From: an uncultured Clostridia bacterium
GTDB taxonomy: Bacteria; Bacillota; Clostridia; TANB77; CAG-465
Reading direction: 5' to 3'
Assembly (NCBI GenBank): GCA_944383015.1
Contig: CALWOC010000001.1
Location: 489,976-553,975 of the forward strand
DNA length: 64,000 bases
Position numbers and translations under genes: made by a program. Under the pieces are notes generated by a model. That model was not told where the DNA came from. It ran no database searches and was given only the letters and a program-made list of their open reading frames with translations. Below, one piece after another: positions 49,504 to 59,506 of the stretch. The number at the start of each line of letters is the position of its first letter. The first letter of the stretch is position 1.

Positions 49504-49981
49504 CTAATCAATTTCTAAGAAATTATTCTTAAACCAATTCTTGGTTTTAGACTTTGAAACACCAATATTATATAAAATGTGTAAATACAATAAATAAGTA
49601 TTACTAAATATTTCTTCAACTGGAGAATACTCAGAAAATATTATCTCTCTAAGTTTAAAAAAAGATTTATCTCCAAACATCTTATATATGAAAAATATAT
49701 CTTCTTTTATGTCATCAGAAATCTCTTTTCCATATTTTAGCTGATTTTGATTTAAAATAATATCTTCATACTTTCCAAACTTGTCATCTAACACATCTAA
49801 ATATATTCCGACTCATATCTATTTTAAAATCTTCTACAAATAATTTGTCTTCATCGTATATACTCATATAATATCCTTCAAGCAGATATAACAGACAAGT
49901 TAAATGAGCTGTATTTATGTTTTTTAATCGGTCTTGAAATAGACCTACCATATAATATGAAATTAAAATGATATCATTCAT
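49504..49981 (-). pseudogene. Panacea/DUF4065-like protein, split by a frameshift near 49785-49795
   Basis: The first frame (from 49981, GGAGGAG site) gives 65 residues with AHLTCLLYLLEGYYMSIYDEDKLF, like the K-L-x-K-L-L-Y-F-x-Q-G start of DUF4065. After the TGA at 49784 the shifted frame continues from a GTG at 49794 without a ribosome site, 96 residues, with ISDDIKEDIFFIYKMFGDKSFFKLREIIFSEYSPVEEIF, the C-terminal DUF4065 pattern. Together they give the expected length of about 160 residues. Panacea proteins are antitoxin or phage-related domains. A degraded gene, or two coupled peptides, or an assembly error. Confidence 0.6.
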
Positions 49982-50072
49982 AATAACTCCTCCTTTAACT
50001 ATAATTAAATTAAAGTTTACGTATAAATGCTAAATCATTATAACATAAAATTACAATAAAAAAAAGAAGATT

Positions 50073-50696
50073 TTAAATCTTCTCAATTTTACCCAAAAAG
50101 TTATTTCTTGAAATAGTACTTTCAGAAAAAACTTTAGAAATAAAATATGTTACAAAATTTAACATTCCTTTTTTCAAATTCATTGCTATAGTTAAATTAT
50201 CACTACATTCGATTTTATCTTTTAAGTCCTTTTCTACTTTTAAGCGATATGAAAGCTTAGTATCAACACAAAATATTTCGCCTTTTTCTTCAAATTGATA
50301 ATTAGAAAATACTTTTTTTCTAAGTTCACAAACGCTTACTGTATCTTCGACATCAAAAGTTAAATATGAATTTAAAAAAATAAAATTTTTCTTTGAGTAA
50401 TCAACTTCATCTTTCACAAGTACAAGTATTAAGTTTAGTACTTCTTTTATATTGTCTGAATTTTTGAAGCAATGTACTTCCAATTTTGCATTTTCATATT
50501 TTGGATAAAATACCTTTATGTAAAAATCTTTAAAAAAATATTTTACCGAATATTTCTCTTTTGCAAACTTGTACCGTATTTGATTTTCTCTAAATTTTGT
50601 CGCTATTTGTTTTGCAACACCATAAGCCACTCCTTTTCTTATTGAAAGACATAATTCTAGTCTCTCCTTTCTCTTTTTGACATTAGTCTGTTCCAT
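50073..50696 (-). CDS. Unrecognised protein (207 residues)
   Basis: Lys/Phe-rich, soluble. Opens with ERLELCLSIRKGVAYGVAKQIATKFRENQIRYKF, contains a beta-type central section (FFKDFYIKVFYPKYENAKLEVHCF) and ends LKKGMLNFVTYFISKVFSES. No family recognised. Preceded by a consensus promoter, an 18-bp palindrome near +1, and a T-rich leader; AGGAG lies about 10 nt before the ATG. Composition and lack of recognisable domains suggest an accessory gene. Confidence 0.65.
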   Translation of the reverse strand: MEQTNVKKRKERLELCLSIRKGVAYGVAKQIATKFRENQIRYKFAKEKYSVKYFFKDFYIKVFYPKYENAKLEVHCFKNSDNIKEVLNLILVLVKDEVDYSKKNFIFLNSYLTFDVEDTVSVCELRKKVFSNYQFEEKGEIFCVDTKLSYRLKVEKDLKDKIECSDNLTIAMNLKKGMLNFVTYFISKVFSESTISRNNFLGKIEKI

Positions 50697-50736
50697 TTTT
50701 TCTTTTTCTCCTCTCTAAAAAAATGAACCCCCTAAA

Positions 50737-50754
50737 GTGATAAATATAAATCAC
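50737..50754. promoter_or_regulatory. Palindromic operator candidate
   Basis: GTGATAAATATAAATCAC, symmetric in 14 of 18 positions, starting about 6 bp downstream of the TATAAT of the 50696 promoter, where a bound repressor would block initiation. Confidence 0.5.
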
Positions 50755-50760
50755 AATAAT

Positions 50761-50789
50761 ATTATACCATTTATCAGGTTTTATGTCAA
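50761..50789 (-). promoter_or_regulatory. Promoter of the gene at 50696
   Basis: TTGACA (50784-50789), 17 bp, TATAAT (50761-50766): full consensus on the minus strand. Confidence 0.82.
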
Positions 50790-50814
50790 CAAAGTGCAAA
50801 AAAAAGAAAAGGAA

Positions 50815-51468
50815 TTATTTTCTTATTCCTTTTACTATATCATTATTGAAGACTATAATATTATTGACAATCTCATAATATATTTCAGACATCCCTACAT
50901 TTTCAATATTACCACAAAAAGCATCAAACAAAATAAAATTCTTGTATGTTTCAATATCATAATTTACATCTAAAGTATATTTTGTATATTTACTTGGTAG
51001 TAGTCTATCAAAATATTCTATAAATTCATTATCTTCTTCATATTTTACAGATATATTATTATACTTTTGTAAATTTTTAACAAAAAAGCCACACCTTACT
51101 TCTAACGATTTAGGTAATTTATCTTCAGTAAAATTATCTAATGCTAGTTTTATTTGAAATAAAATTCCAGCTATGTAAAAGAAGCACTGTCTCTGTTTTA
51201 TAGGTAGTTTTTGAAATATTAAATCCACTGATACTTTAATATTATCTAGTTCCGATTTTTTCTTTGTCTCAATCATCTTATATTCAAGTACTATTCCTTT
51301 ACAATTTTTACTTACACTTGATAAAAAATCAATTACCTTATTTTGATTAGAACATTGTGTAAAAAAACTATACTTTATGCATATCCGCTTATCTACACCT
51401 AGCATTAATTTTTCGTTTGGTCCTTCAATAAACTTTTCAAATTCACTTTGTACATTGTTATTTAACAT
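50815..51468 (-). CDS. Unrecognised protein (217 residues)
   Basis: Soluble, helix-rich. Segments: EFEKFIEGPNEKLMLGVDKRI, a Cys-containing block FTQCSNQNKVIDFLSSVSKNCKG, QRQCFFYIAGILFQIKLAL, and a C-terminal TLDVNYDIETYKNFILFDAFCG. GGAGGG precedes the ATG. No family recognised. Its transcript begins with a terminator-like hairpin (51499-51521) behind a perfect promoter, which suggests attenuation. Confidence 0.65.
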   Translation of the reverse strand: MLNNNVQSEFEKFIEGPNEKLMLGVDKRICIKYSFFTQCSNQNKVIDFLSSVSKNCKGIVLEYKMIETKKKSELDNIKVSVDLIFQKLPIKQRQCFFYIAGILFQIKLALDNFTEDKLPKSLEVRCGFFVKNLQKYNNISVKYEEDNEFIEYFDRLLPSKYTKYTLDVNYDIETYKNFILFDAFCGNIENVGMSEIYYEIVNNIIVFNNDIVKGIRK

Positions 51469-51498
51469 ACGTACCCTCCTCTTTCTTTAATTAAAAAA

Positions 51499-51521
51499 AC
51501 GTAAAAACAAATATTTTTACG
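51499..51521 (-). promoter_or_regulatory. Terminator-like hairpin at the 5' end of the 51468 transcript
   Basis: On the minus strand CGTAAAAAT / TTTTTACGT stem followed by seven T. It starts within a few bases of the predicted transcription start and precedes the ribosome site; it may also end the SDR transcript. Confidence 0.6.
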
Positions 51522-51527
51522 CTTTTA

Positions 51528-51556
51528 ATTATACCATTATAACCATATTATGTCAA
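51528..51556 (-). promoter_or_regulatory. Promoter of the gene at 51468
   Basis: TTGACA (51551-51556), 17 bp, TATAAT (51528-51533): full consensus on the minus strand. Confidence 0.82.
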
Positions 51557-51565
51557 ATAATTTTA

Positions 51566-52312
51566 TTATTCTCTTTTCTTTTGAGTCCTATAAACAACTT
51601 TGCTTGCAATATTTGTTGGTGCTATTTTACCTAAAAATCTCAAAACTTTAATACTTGCTCCTGGTGTTATATCTGTCTTACCTTTTAACATTTTACTTAC
51701 TGTATATCTTGCAACATAGTCACTAGATAATGATTTTAAATCAAATTTTACATTTGCTACTTTATTAAAATTTGTTCTAACTGGTCCAGGATTTAAAGTT
51801 CCAACTCTAACTTTACTATTATTTTTCTTTAATTCTTCATTTATTGATTCAGATAAAATATATACATAGTGTTTAGAAGAATAATATGCTGCCATAAGTG
51901 GTCCTGGTAAATGCCCTGCTATAGATGAAACATTTAATATATAGCCACTATCTTTTTCAACCATTCTTTTTAAGAAAAGCTTAGTTAATACATGTACAGC
52001 TGTAACATTTGTATTAATCAATTGTACTTCCTTATCTAAATCAGTATTAATAAATTTACCAAAAACACCAAATCCAGCATTATTAACTAATATATCTATG
52101 TCTTTTACCATTTCATATAATTTTTTGCAATTATCTACTATACTTATGTCCATTGGAATTATCTTAACATTTGTGTCTATTTCATTTGCAACCTCTTTTA
52201 GTTTTTCCTCATTTCTTGCAACAAGGATTACATCATATCCCTTTTTAGATAGCTCTTTTGCTATATCTCTTCCTATACCCGAAGATGCACCTGTTATTAA
52301 AGCTTTTGCCAT
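51566..52312 (-). CDS. Short-chain dehydrogenase/reductase
   Basis: 248 residues. Classical SDR: nucleotide-binding TGASSGIGRDIA at the N-terminus, NNAG at about 86-89, catalytic Ser in NVSSIAG and the Y-x-x-x-K pair in AAYYSSKHYV, then NPGPVRTNF. The YDVILVARNEEKL segment with Arg suggests NADP preference. Close to the uncharacterised YqjQ/DltE-like group that acts on lipids or ketones; substrate unknown. AGGAGG site. Confidence 0.93.
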   Translation of the reverse strand: MAKALITGASSGIGRDIAKELSKKGYDVILVARNEEKLKEVANEIDTNVKIIPMDISIVDNCKKLYEMVKDIDILVNNAGFGVFGKFINTDLDKEVQLINTNVTAVHVLTKLFLKRMVEKDSGYILNVSSIAGHLPGPLMAAYYSSKHYVYILSESINEELKKNNSKVRVGTLNPGPVRTNFNKVANVKFDLKSLSSDYVARYTVSKMLKGKTDITPGASIKVLRFLGKIAPTNIASKVVYRTQKKRE

Positions 52313-52366
52313 TTTATACCTCCTATCATGATAATAATACCAAGAAAAGAATAAAATAACAAGAAT

Positions 52367-52789
52367 TTATATATTTCTTAACAAAATTCTATCTACTTGC
52401 TCATATAAATCTTTTACTTTTTTATGATTTTCTTCTTTATATATTAAATCTAATACATCATTTATTTCATTATTTTTTACAAGCTCTAATGCACAAATTC
52501 TAATAAAAAAAAGCTTTAAAATACCCAAATTAGTATTTATTTCCTTTGAAGTACTTTCAACATATTTATCTATTTTATCTTCAACTCTTTCTTGAAAAGA
52601 ATAATATTTTAATTTATGTAGCTTAGTATAATATTTACTTTCTAAGTCTTCATATGTCTTTTTCTTATAGTTTAAATTATTTTCTTCTACTATAGCACCA
52701 TCAATTAAAACTATATCTTTTAAAATATCTCTTGTTTTTTCTGAATCAATTTCTTTTATTTTTTTGTAAATTTCTTCTGTTTGTTCCAT
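52367..52789 (-). CDS. Unrecognised helical protein, paralogue of the next gene
   Basis: 140 residues, highly charged, mainly alpha-helical with coiled-coil character. The opening MEQTEEIYKKIKEIDSE ... DILKDIVLIDGAIVEENN ... YEDLESKYYTKLHKL parallels the 154-residue product of the adjacent gene (E-x-I-Y, D-V/I-L-K-D-I, I-D-x-A-I, K-Y-x-x-x-L). No recognised domain. AGGAGG site; 8 bp from the upstream gene, so one operon. Confidence 0.65.
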   Translation of the reverse strand: MEQTEEIYKKIKEIDSEKTRDILKDIVLIDGAIVEENNLNYKKKTYEDLESKYYTKLHKLKYYSFQERVEDKIDKYVESTSKEINTNLGILKLFFIRICALELVKNNEINDVLDLIYKEENHKKVKDLYEQVDRILLRNI

Positions 52790-52797
52790 AATACCTC

Positions 52798-53262
52798 CTA
52801 TATACTATTCCTAAGGCAAGACAATATATCCTCATCTATATCCTCCAATCTACTATTTAAAGTGTTGATATCTGCTATTTCGTCACTTAATGTATATCTT
52901 TTCATATATGAATCAATTCCTTCAACAATATTTTCCTCAGCTAACTTTTTTACACACATATATCCACTACATCTTATTATCCACCTTCTAAGCATAATTA
53001 AATTATTTCTAACTAGAGATTCTTCAGATAAATTAATCTTTAAATTACTATTTGAAGAAATCTCCATTGCTTTGCCAAATCCAATTCTATCTAAATCGTA
53101 AATATATTTATCTACCATTTTTCCATATACATTTGTTTTATATAAAACATCTGAACTTAGAATTGCAAAGTCTATAATATTTATATCTTTTAGTACATCT
53201 GTCATGTAATACTCTAATTTTGTTTTTAAAATCAAATCATATATACTTTCAATATTTTCCAT
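52798..53262 (-). CDS. Unrecognised helical protein, paralogue of the preceding gene
   Basis: 154 residues. Opens MENIESIYDLILKTKLEYY, then DVLKDINIIDFAILSSDVLYK, VDKYIYDLDRIGFGKAMEI, matching the 140-residue neighbour over about 60 residues. The C-terminal part (MLRRWIIRCSGYMCVKKLAEENIVEGI) is basic and includes two Cys. Soluble, helical; family unknown. First gene of the pair, own promoter at 53285-53312. Confidence 0.65.
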   Translation of the reverse strand: MENIESIYDLILKTKLEYYMTDVLKDINIIDFAILSSDVLYKTNVYGKMVDKYIYDLDRIGFGKAMEISSNSNLKINLSEESLVRNNLIMLRRWIIRCSGYMCVKKLAEENIVEGIDSYMKRYTLSDEIADINTLNSRLEDIDEDILSCLRNSI

Positions 53263-53284
53263 AGTATACCTCCATATGACTCAA

Positions 53285-53312
53285 ATTATACGCTTAATAC
53301 TTGTACTTTCAA
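53285..53312 (-). promoter_or_regulatory. Promoter of the paralogous pair
   Basis: TTGAAA (53307-53312), 16 bp, TATAAT (53285-53290) on the minus strand. Confidence 0.65.
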
Positions 53313-53410
53313 TATAATAGACAAAAGTTGTAAAAAGAAGACATTTTAGTCTTTTATACAAAAAAATCAAAGTAAATTTGTTGAAAATACTGTTTTATTT
53401 TGCAAAGCTG

Positions 53411-53439
53411 TTGACTTTTAAGAAAAACTATAGTAATAT
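53411..53439 (+). promoter_or_regulatory. Promoter of the AgrC-like kinase gene
   Basis: TTGACT (53411-53416), 17 bp, TAATAT (53434-53439), 33 bp before the ATG. Confidence 0.65.
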
Positions 53440-53472
53440 TTCACCGTTGCTAAAAAAAGGAAGTGATTAAAA

Positions 53473-54777
53473 ATGAGTGTTGCAATTACACTTACAAAGA
53501 TATTTATTAACTCATCTGTTCTATTTATCTTTGTAACTAAATTAGCAGAAACATACAATGAAAAACCAATTGAAAAAGAACAAAAAGAAAAAATACTTTC
53601 ACTAATTATATTATTGTCGTTCATGACTGGTTTTTGTGTCGATAAATTTGGTATTACGGTATATATACTAAATATCTTAGGTTTATTCTTAATTAATAAA
53701 TTTATTCTAAAACAAACATGGAATTATACATTAATAAACGTTATATTTTCATGTTCTATTACATCTTTAAGTAAAATGTTGGTTTTATTAATAGGAAAAG
53801 TATTTAATTCAATTCCAACATCAGGCTTTCTTAGTTTAATTGAATTTTTTGTCAAATCTGATCTAATTACAGTAATTTTCAATTTATTATTTACTTTTAT
53901 TATTTTAAAATATGCTATTAATTATATTACTAATCTTAAGCTATTTATAGATAAATTAAATTACAAAGATTTAATATTATTTTCTTGCTTATCTTTAACA
54001 ATAATTGTTCCTGTAACATATGGTTTATATTTTAACACTGTTAATCTAAAAATATACATGGCAATTATATTAATAGATCTAATTATTGTATTAACTAAAT
54101 ATACGCAATATTATATTGATTCACAAGATGAACTAAAGCAAGAAAAAACTTATAATACGACACTGTCTAACTTAGTAGATAGTTTAAGAGTAGTAAAACA
54201 TGATTATAATAATATTCTTCAAACTATAAATGGATATATAGTAACAAAAGAATATAAAGGCTTAGAAGAACATTTCAAACAGTTATATAAAGAATCAAAT
54301 TGTATAGCTACAACTGAATCGGTTAATCCTAGTGTTATTAATCAACCAGCTGTATATGCAATTGTTGGTTCTAAATATAATACAGCGATGACAAAAAATA
54401 TTAAATTTGATGTTGATGTAGAAACAAACATAAAAGAAATAAACTTTAATTTTACTGATTTATCGAGAATATTAGGAATTTTATTGGATAATGCAATTGA
54501 AGCAACTGAACAAGCTGATACTAAAGAAATGTCAATTTCATTTAGTTATAATAAGAGAAAACAAGCAGATATGATAGAAATCAAAAACCATATTAAATCT
54601 AATACAAAAATAGACTTGAATAAGATTTTTGATAAAGGTGTATCTAGTAAGAAAATCAAATCTGGACTTGGCTTATGGGAAGTAAAAAATATTATATCAA
54701 AAAAACATAATTCACAAATTTATGCAAACATAGAAAATAATACATTTTCTCAAACAATAGTAATTGAAAAATCATAA
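53473..54777 (+). CDS. AgrC-like GHKL sensor histidine kinase
   Basis: 434 residues. About six membrane helices fill residues 1-210, followed by a dimerisation helix with the phospho-acceptor motif VVKHDYNNILQ (His about 243) and a GHKL ATPase: ILLDNAIEA (N box, about 337) and GLGLWEVKNII (G box). This is the AgrC/ComD architecture of kinases that sense peptides. No LytTR response regulator, AgrB or AgrD-like gene is adjacent, so it is an orphan kinase here. GGAAGTGA site. Confidence 0.87.
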   Translation: MSVAITLTKIFINSSVLFIFVTKLAETYNEKPIEKEQKEKILSLIILLSFMTGFCVDKFGITVYILNILGLFLINKFILKQTWNYTLINVIFSCSITSLSKMLVLLIGKVFNSIPTSGFLSLIEFFVKSDLITVIFNLLFTFIILKYAINYITNLKLFIDKLNYKDLILFSCLSLTIIVPVTYGLYFNTVNLKIYMAIILIDLIIVLTKYTQYYIDSQDELKQEKTYNTTLSNLVDSLRVVKHDYNNILQTINGYIVTKEYKGLEEHFKQLYKESNCIATTESVNPSVINQPAVYAIVGSKYNTAMTKNIKFDVDVETNIKEINFNFTDLSRILGILLDNAIEATEQADTKEMSISFSYNKRKQADMIEIKNHIKSNTKIDLNKIFDKGVSSKKIKSGLGLWEVKNIISKKHNSQIYANIENNTFSQTIVIEKS

Positions 54778-54780
54778 AAA

Positions 54781-54804
54781 AATGTCTAGAAAATTCTAGA
54801 CATT
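54781..54804. terminator. Terminator of the AgrC-like gene
   Basis: AATGTCTAGAA / TTCTAGACATT perfect 11-bp stem, followed by six T. Confidence 0.85.
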
Positions 54805-54836
54805 TTTTCATATAATTTAATATTTTGCTTAATAAA

Positions 54837-55563
54837 TTATGGATTTTTATTTTGTGATATTAAAAAATGAAATTTAATATATTGAGTATAATAAAAATAT
54901 AATGTATTATTTATTTCATCTAATATATTTTGAAGATTAACTACTATATTTTCAACACTCACTTTAAAACTAGAAAAAATAATGTCTTTTTCTGGCCTTA
55001 TACAAAATGTCGTTGTCACATTTCTTTTACCAATGATCTCAAATTTTCTATATTCATCCTTTGCTGTATTTCTTCTAGAATATTCCTTTTTTATCATATC
55101 TATTAATAAACATTCATCAATATCTAAATATTTTTCAGTCAAATATTCAACATCAATATTAAATTTTACATCATCAATTTTTTCTTTTACTTTTTTCATT
55201 ATTTTCTCTAAATAAATATTATACCTCGATAAATCTTTACTATAATCCGATATAGTATTTAATTCTAAGTAAAATTCAATGTGAGAATTATTATTAGGAA
55301 AAATACTTATATTTATATCTTTATCTCTTATTAATATTCTCTTTTTCCCTATATCCCATCCTTTACTTAATAATATAGATTCATTTTCATTAATGTATTT
55401 TTTAAAAATCTTTACTATATTTTTTGAACCTATCCATAATCTTATTCCTATAGTATCATTTTTTCCGAGTAATATACTTTAAAGCTTTTTCCTTTGCTAT
55501 AATCTCCTCATACTCCTTACAAGCATTATTAATTTTAGTTTTTGTTATGCAATAATTTGCCAT
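54837..55563 (-). pseudogene. Unrecognised gene (about 241 codons) disrupted by a 1-nt frameshift in a homopolymer
   Basis: An ATG at 55563 with AAGGAGG 7 nt upstream opens a 35-codon frame (MANYCITKTKINN...) that ends at TGA 55456-55458 right after six A (55459-55464 read on the minus strand). Skipping one base there enters a frame that stays open to 54837, giving about 241 residues: NDTIGIRLWIGSKNIVKIF, ILIRDKDINISIFPNNNSHIEFYLEL, then the lysine-rich KKVKEKIDDVKFNID part. An ATG-started 120-codon frame from 55199 would be an internal fragment. No family recognised. Real decay, slippage or a base-calling error are all possible. Confidence 0.65.
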
Positions 55564-55658
55564 AATAAAACGACCTCCTTATTAAAATTAGTTTATTTTA
55601 TTAAATTCGTGTATTATTATAGCATATATTTTACATAAAATAAATAGCGGTACAATAA

Positions 55659-55682
55659 AAAATAGGAAATTATTCCTATTTT
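55659..55682 (-). terminator. Terminator of purB
   Basis: AATAGGAA / TTCCTATT hairpin with a T-run on the minus strand at the purB stop codon. Confidence 0.75.
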
Positions 55683-57033
55683 AAAACATATAGTCAACAA
55701 GTTTGGATGATAGCCCTGTATAATCTTTTGGACTAAGATTTAATAATATATTTTTATCTTCTATGTTAATATCAAGATTTAATATAAATTCTTTTATTTC
55801 ATCTAAAGTGATTATCTTTCCCCTAGTAAATTCTTTTAGTTTTTCATATGCATCATTAAATCCATTTTTCCTTAATACTGTCTGTATAGCTTCTGCAAGT
55901 ACTTCTGGGTTATTTTCTATATCCTTATTTAATACAAAAATATTAACTTCCATTTTAGAAAAAGCAATAATTGTTTGCTTCATACTTATTAAACTATGAG
56001 ATAGCATAACTCCAATGTTTCTCAAGTTTGAAGAATCACTTAAATCTCTTTGCATCCTAGACACTTGAAGATTATTTGTAAAGTTATCTACTATAGCATT
56101 TGCCATATGAATATTTCCCATAGAGTTCTCATGATTTATTGGATTTACTTTATGTGGCATTACTGATGACCCTGTTTCAGTTTTTATTGTCTTTTGCTTA
56201 AAATAATTCATAGAAATATACATCCACATATCTAAATTAAAATCTAATGTTATATTATTAAATAATTTAATATAACTAAAGAGCTCACAAATTATATCAT
56301 GAGATTCTATTTGTGTTACAAGAGGATTATACTCAAATCCTAAAGACTCTACAAAGTTTTTAGTAAATTGTATCCAATCTATATTATACGCAATACAATG
56401 TGCACTATAATTTCCTACAGCTCCACTAAATTTTCCCTTTAGCTTTATATTTTTTATCTTATTTAAAATATTATTCCACCTATATACAAACACAGCTAAC
56501 TCTTTTCCAACCGTTGTAGTTGTAGCCACTTGTCCATGAGTATGAGCAAGCATTGGAACTTCCCTTAATTGCTTTGCCTTATTTGAAACATCTAATATAA
56601 GTTCTTCCATACACTTAATTATTACATTACTCATACAATCTCTTATCATAAGGTTATATGCTAAGTTATTTATATCTTCTGATGTACAAGCAAAGTGTAC
56701 AAAGCTTGAATATTTATTAAATTCTGTTTTACTAATTTTCTCTCTTATATAATATTCAATTGCTTTTACATCATGATTTGTTGTCTTTTCTATTTCCTTT
56801 ACTCTCTTACATTCATCTAAATTAAATTCTTCTACAATTTCATTAAGTTTCTCTAAAGAACCGTTGTAATTAATTATTTTTTCATCTTTTAATAAGTACT
56901 TAAACCATTCTAATTCAACAATTATTCTATATTTTATATATGCATATTCACTAAAATATTTTGAAATATCACAAGTTATATTTTTATATCTACCATCAAT
57001 TGGCGATATGTTTAAAAGTGTATCTATTTCCAT
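55681..57033 (-). CDS. purB: Adenylosuccinate lyase (E. coli type)
   Basis: 450 residues from the second of two adjacent ATG codons (AGGAG 7 nt upstream of it). The N-terminal LLNISPIDGRYKN and the family signature SSVMPHKVNPINHENSMGN (about 285-305), plus MLAHTHGQVA and SFVHFACTSEDINNLAYNL, place it with the E. coli-type PurB rather than the shorter Bacillus type. It releases fumarate from SAICAR and adenylosuccinate. It follows purA by 8 bp, so the last two steps to AMP are co-transcribed. Confidence 0.95.
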   Translation of the reverse strand: MEIDTLLNISPIDGRYKNITCDISKYFSEYAYIKYRIIVELEWFKYLLKDEKIINYNGSLEKLNEIVEEFNLDECKRVKEIEKTTNHDVKAIEYYIREKISKTEFNKYSSFVHFACTSEDINNLAYNLMIRDCMSNVIIKCMEELILDVSNKAKQLREVPMLAHTHGQVATTTTVGKELAVFVYRWNNILNKIKNIKLKGKFSGAVGNYSAHCIAYNIDWIQFTKNFVESLGFEYNPLVTQIESHDIICELFSYIKLFNNITLDFNLDMWMYISMNYFKQKTIKTETGSSVMPHKVNPINHENSMGNIHMANAIVDNFTNNLQVSRMQRDLSDSSNLRNIGVMLSHSLISMKQTIIAFSKMEVNIFVLNKDIENNPEVLAEAIQTVLRKNGFNDAYEKLKEFTRGKIITLDEIKEFILNLDINIEDKNILLNLSPKDYTGLSSKLVDYMF

Positions 57034-57043
57034 CATTATTCTC

Positions 57044-58478
<1,435 letters not shown>

Positions 58479-58506
58479 ATTATCACCTACTATTTTTCAC
58501 ACCAAA

Positions 58507-58535
58507 AGTATATAGTATTTTTTTCTTTTTGTCAA
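58507..58535 (-). promoter_or_regulatory. Promoter of the purA-purB transcript
   Basis: TTGACA (58530-58535), 17 bp, TATACT (58507-58512) on the minus strand, giving a leader of about 190 nt before purA. Confidence 0.78.
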
Positions 58536-58543
58536 GAAAAAAA

Positions 58544-59401
58544 TCAATCTACTCTTTTTAAAGTTATAACACTTATTTCTGGTGTATTAAAAACTCTAAT
58601 TGGTACAGTTGAGTTACCAATGCCTCTACTTATTATCATAACTTTATCTCCTCTTTTTTTCATTCCTGCACCATAAGTTGTAAAATACCAATTTTTCCAT
58701 GGAGTTGCAAAACCTAAGCCAAATAATCTAATACCTCCTCCATGAACATGACCTGAAAACGTTAAATCAAAGCCCATTTTTACGTAAGATTTAAAATATA
58801 ATGGATCATGCATAAGCAAAATGTTAAACTTATTATTGTCTAACTTTCCAACTAGCCTTTCATATCCATCTTTATATTCGTTAATTACTTCATTTGTTAA
58901 TGTTTTTCTTGAATGCTCTTTACTTGAATTAAATCTTAAACCATAAAGTTCTATTTCATCATCGTTTATTACTAAACTTGTTCTTTCATTGTCTAATACA
59001 ACAATACCTAATTTTTCTAATTCTTTTCTAAAATTAGCAATTCCTGACTCACCTAAAGCAAGTTCATGATTTCCAAGACAAAAATATATTGGTCTTGAAT
59101 TAATTCTTTTAAAAAATTCAAGTGCTGGTTTTATATCTCTATTTTGTCTTATAATAAAATCCCCAGTTGCTACAATGATATCCGCCTTTTGTCTATTTAT
59201 TAATTTAATTAATTTATCATTATCCTTCCCATAAGTAGTACAATGCCAATCAGATAAATGCAATATTTTAAATTCATCAAAACTTCTTGGTATTTTTTTA
59301 TTTTTAACTTTATACTTACTTACAAATACCATTTTATAATCTATATAATATACTATAAAAATAAATAATAGTATTAATAACAATATAATAATATATTCCA
59401 T
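58544..59401 (-). CDS. Membrane-anchored metallophosphoesterase
   Basis: 285 residues from the ATG at 59401 (GGAGG upstream; the longer frame lacks a site). One N-terminal helix, then the calcineurin-like domain: LHLSDWHCTTYG (Asp-x-His), ATGDFI, CLGNHEL (Asn-His), LMHDPLYF, and SGHVHGGGIRLFG. YkuE/YaeI-type proteins of this form act on envelope lipids or nucleotides. It lies just upstream of the purA promoter in the same direction; its 3' end abuts that promoter. Confidence 0.9.
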   Translation of the reverse strand: MEYIIILLLILLFIFIVYYIDYKMVFVSKYKVKNKKIPRSFDEFKILHLSDWHCTTYGKDNDKLIKLINRQKADIIVATGDFIIRQNRDIKPALEFFKRINSRPIYFCLGNHELALGESGIANFRKELEKLGIVVLDNERTSLVINDDEIELYGLRFNSSKEHSRKTLTNEVINEYKDGYERLVGKLDNNKFNILLMHDPLYFKSYVKMGFDLTFSGHVHGGGIRLFGLGFATPWKNWYFTTYGAGMKKRGDKVMIISRGIGNSTVPIRVFNTPEISVITLKRVD

Positions 59402-59506
59402 TATTCCTCCAATAAATATATTGTGATAATAACATATATCAATAATTTTTTCAATTACTGTATATATTAAATAAATAAACAAACAATAATATTAGGTGAT
59501 TAAAAA

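Noticed and set aside
55199-55563. Independent 35-codon protein MANYC... upstream of a 120-codon gene
   Set aside because: The second frame is open far upstream of its ATG and joins the first at a homopolymer, so one broken gene is simpler.
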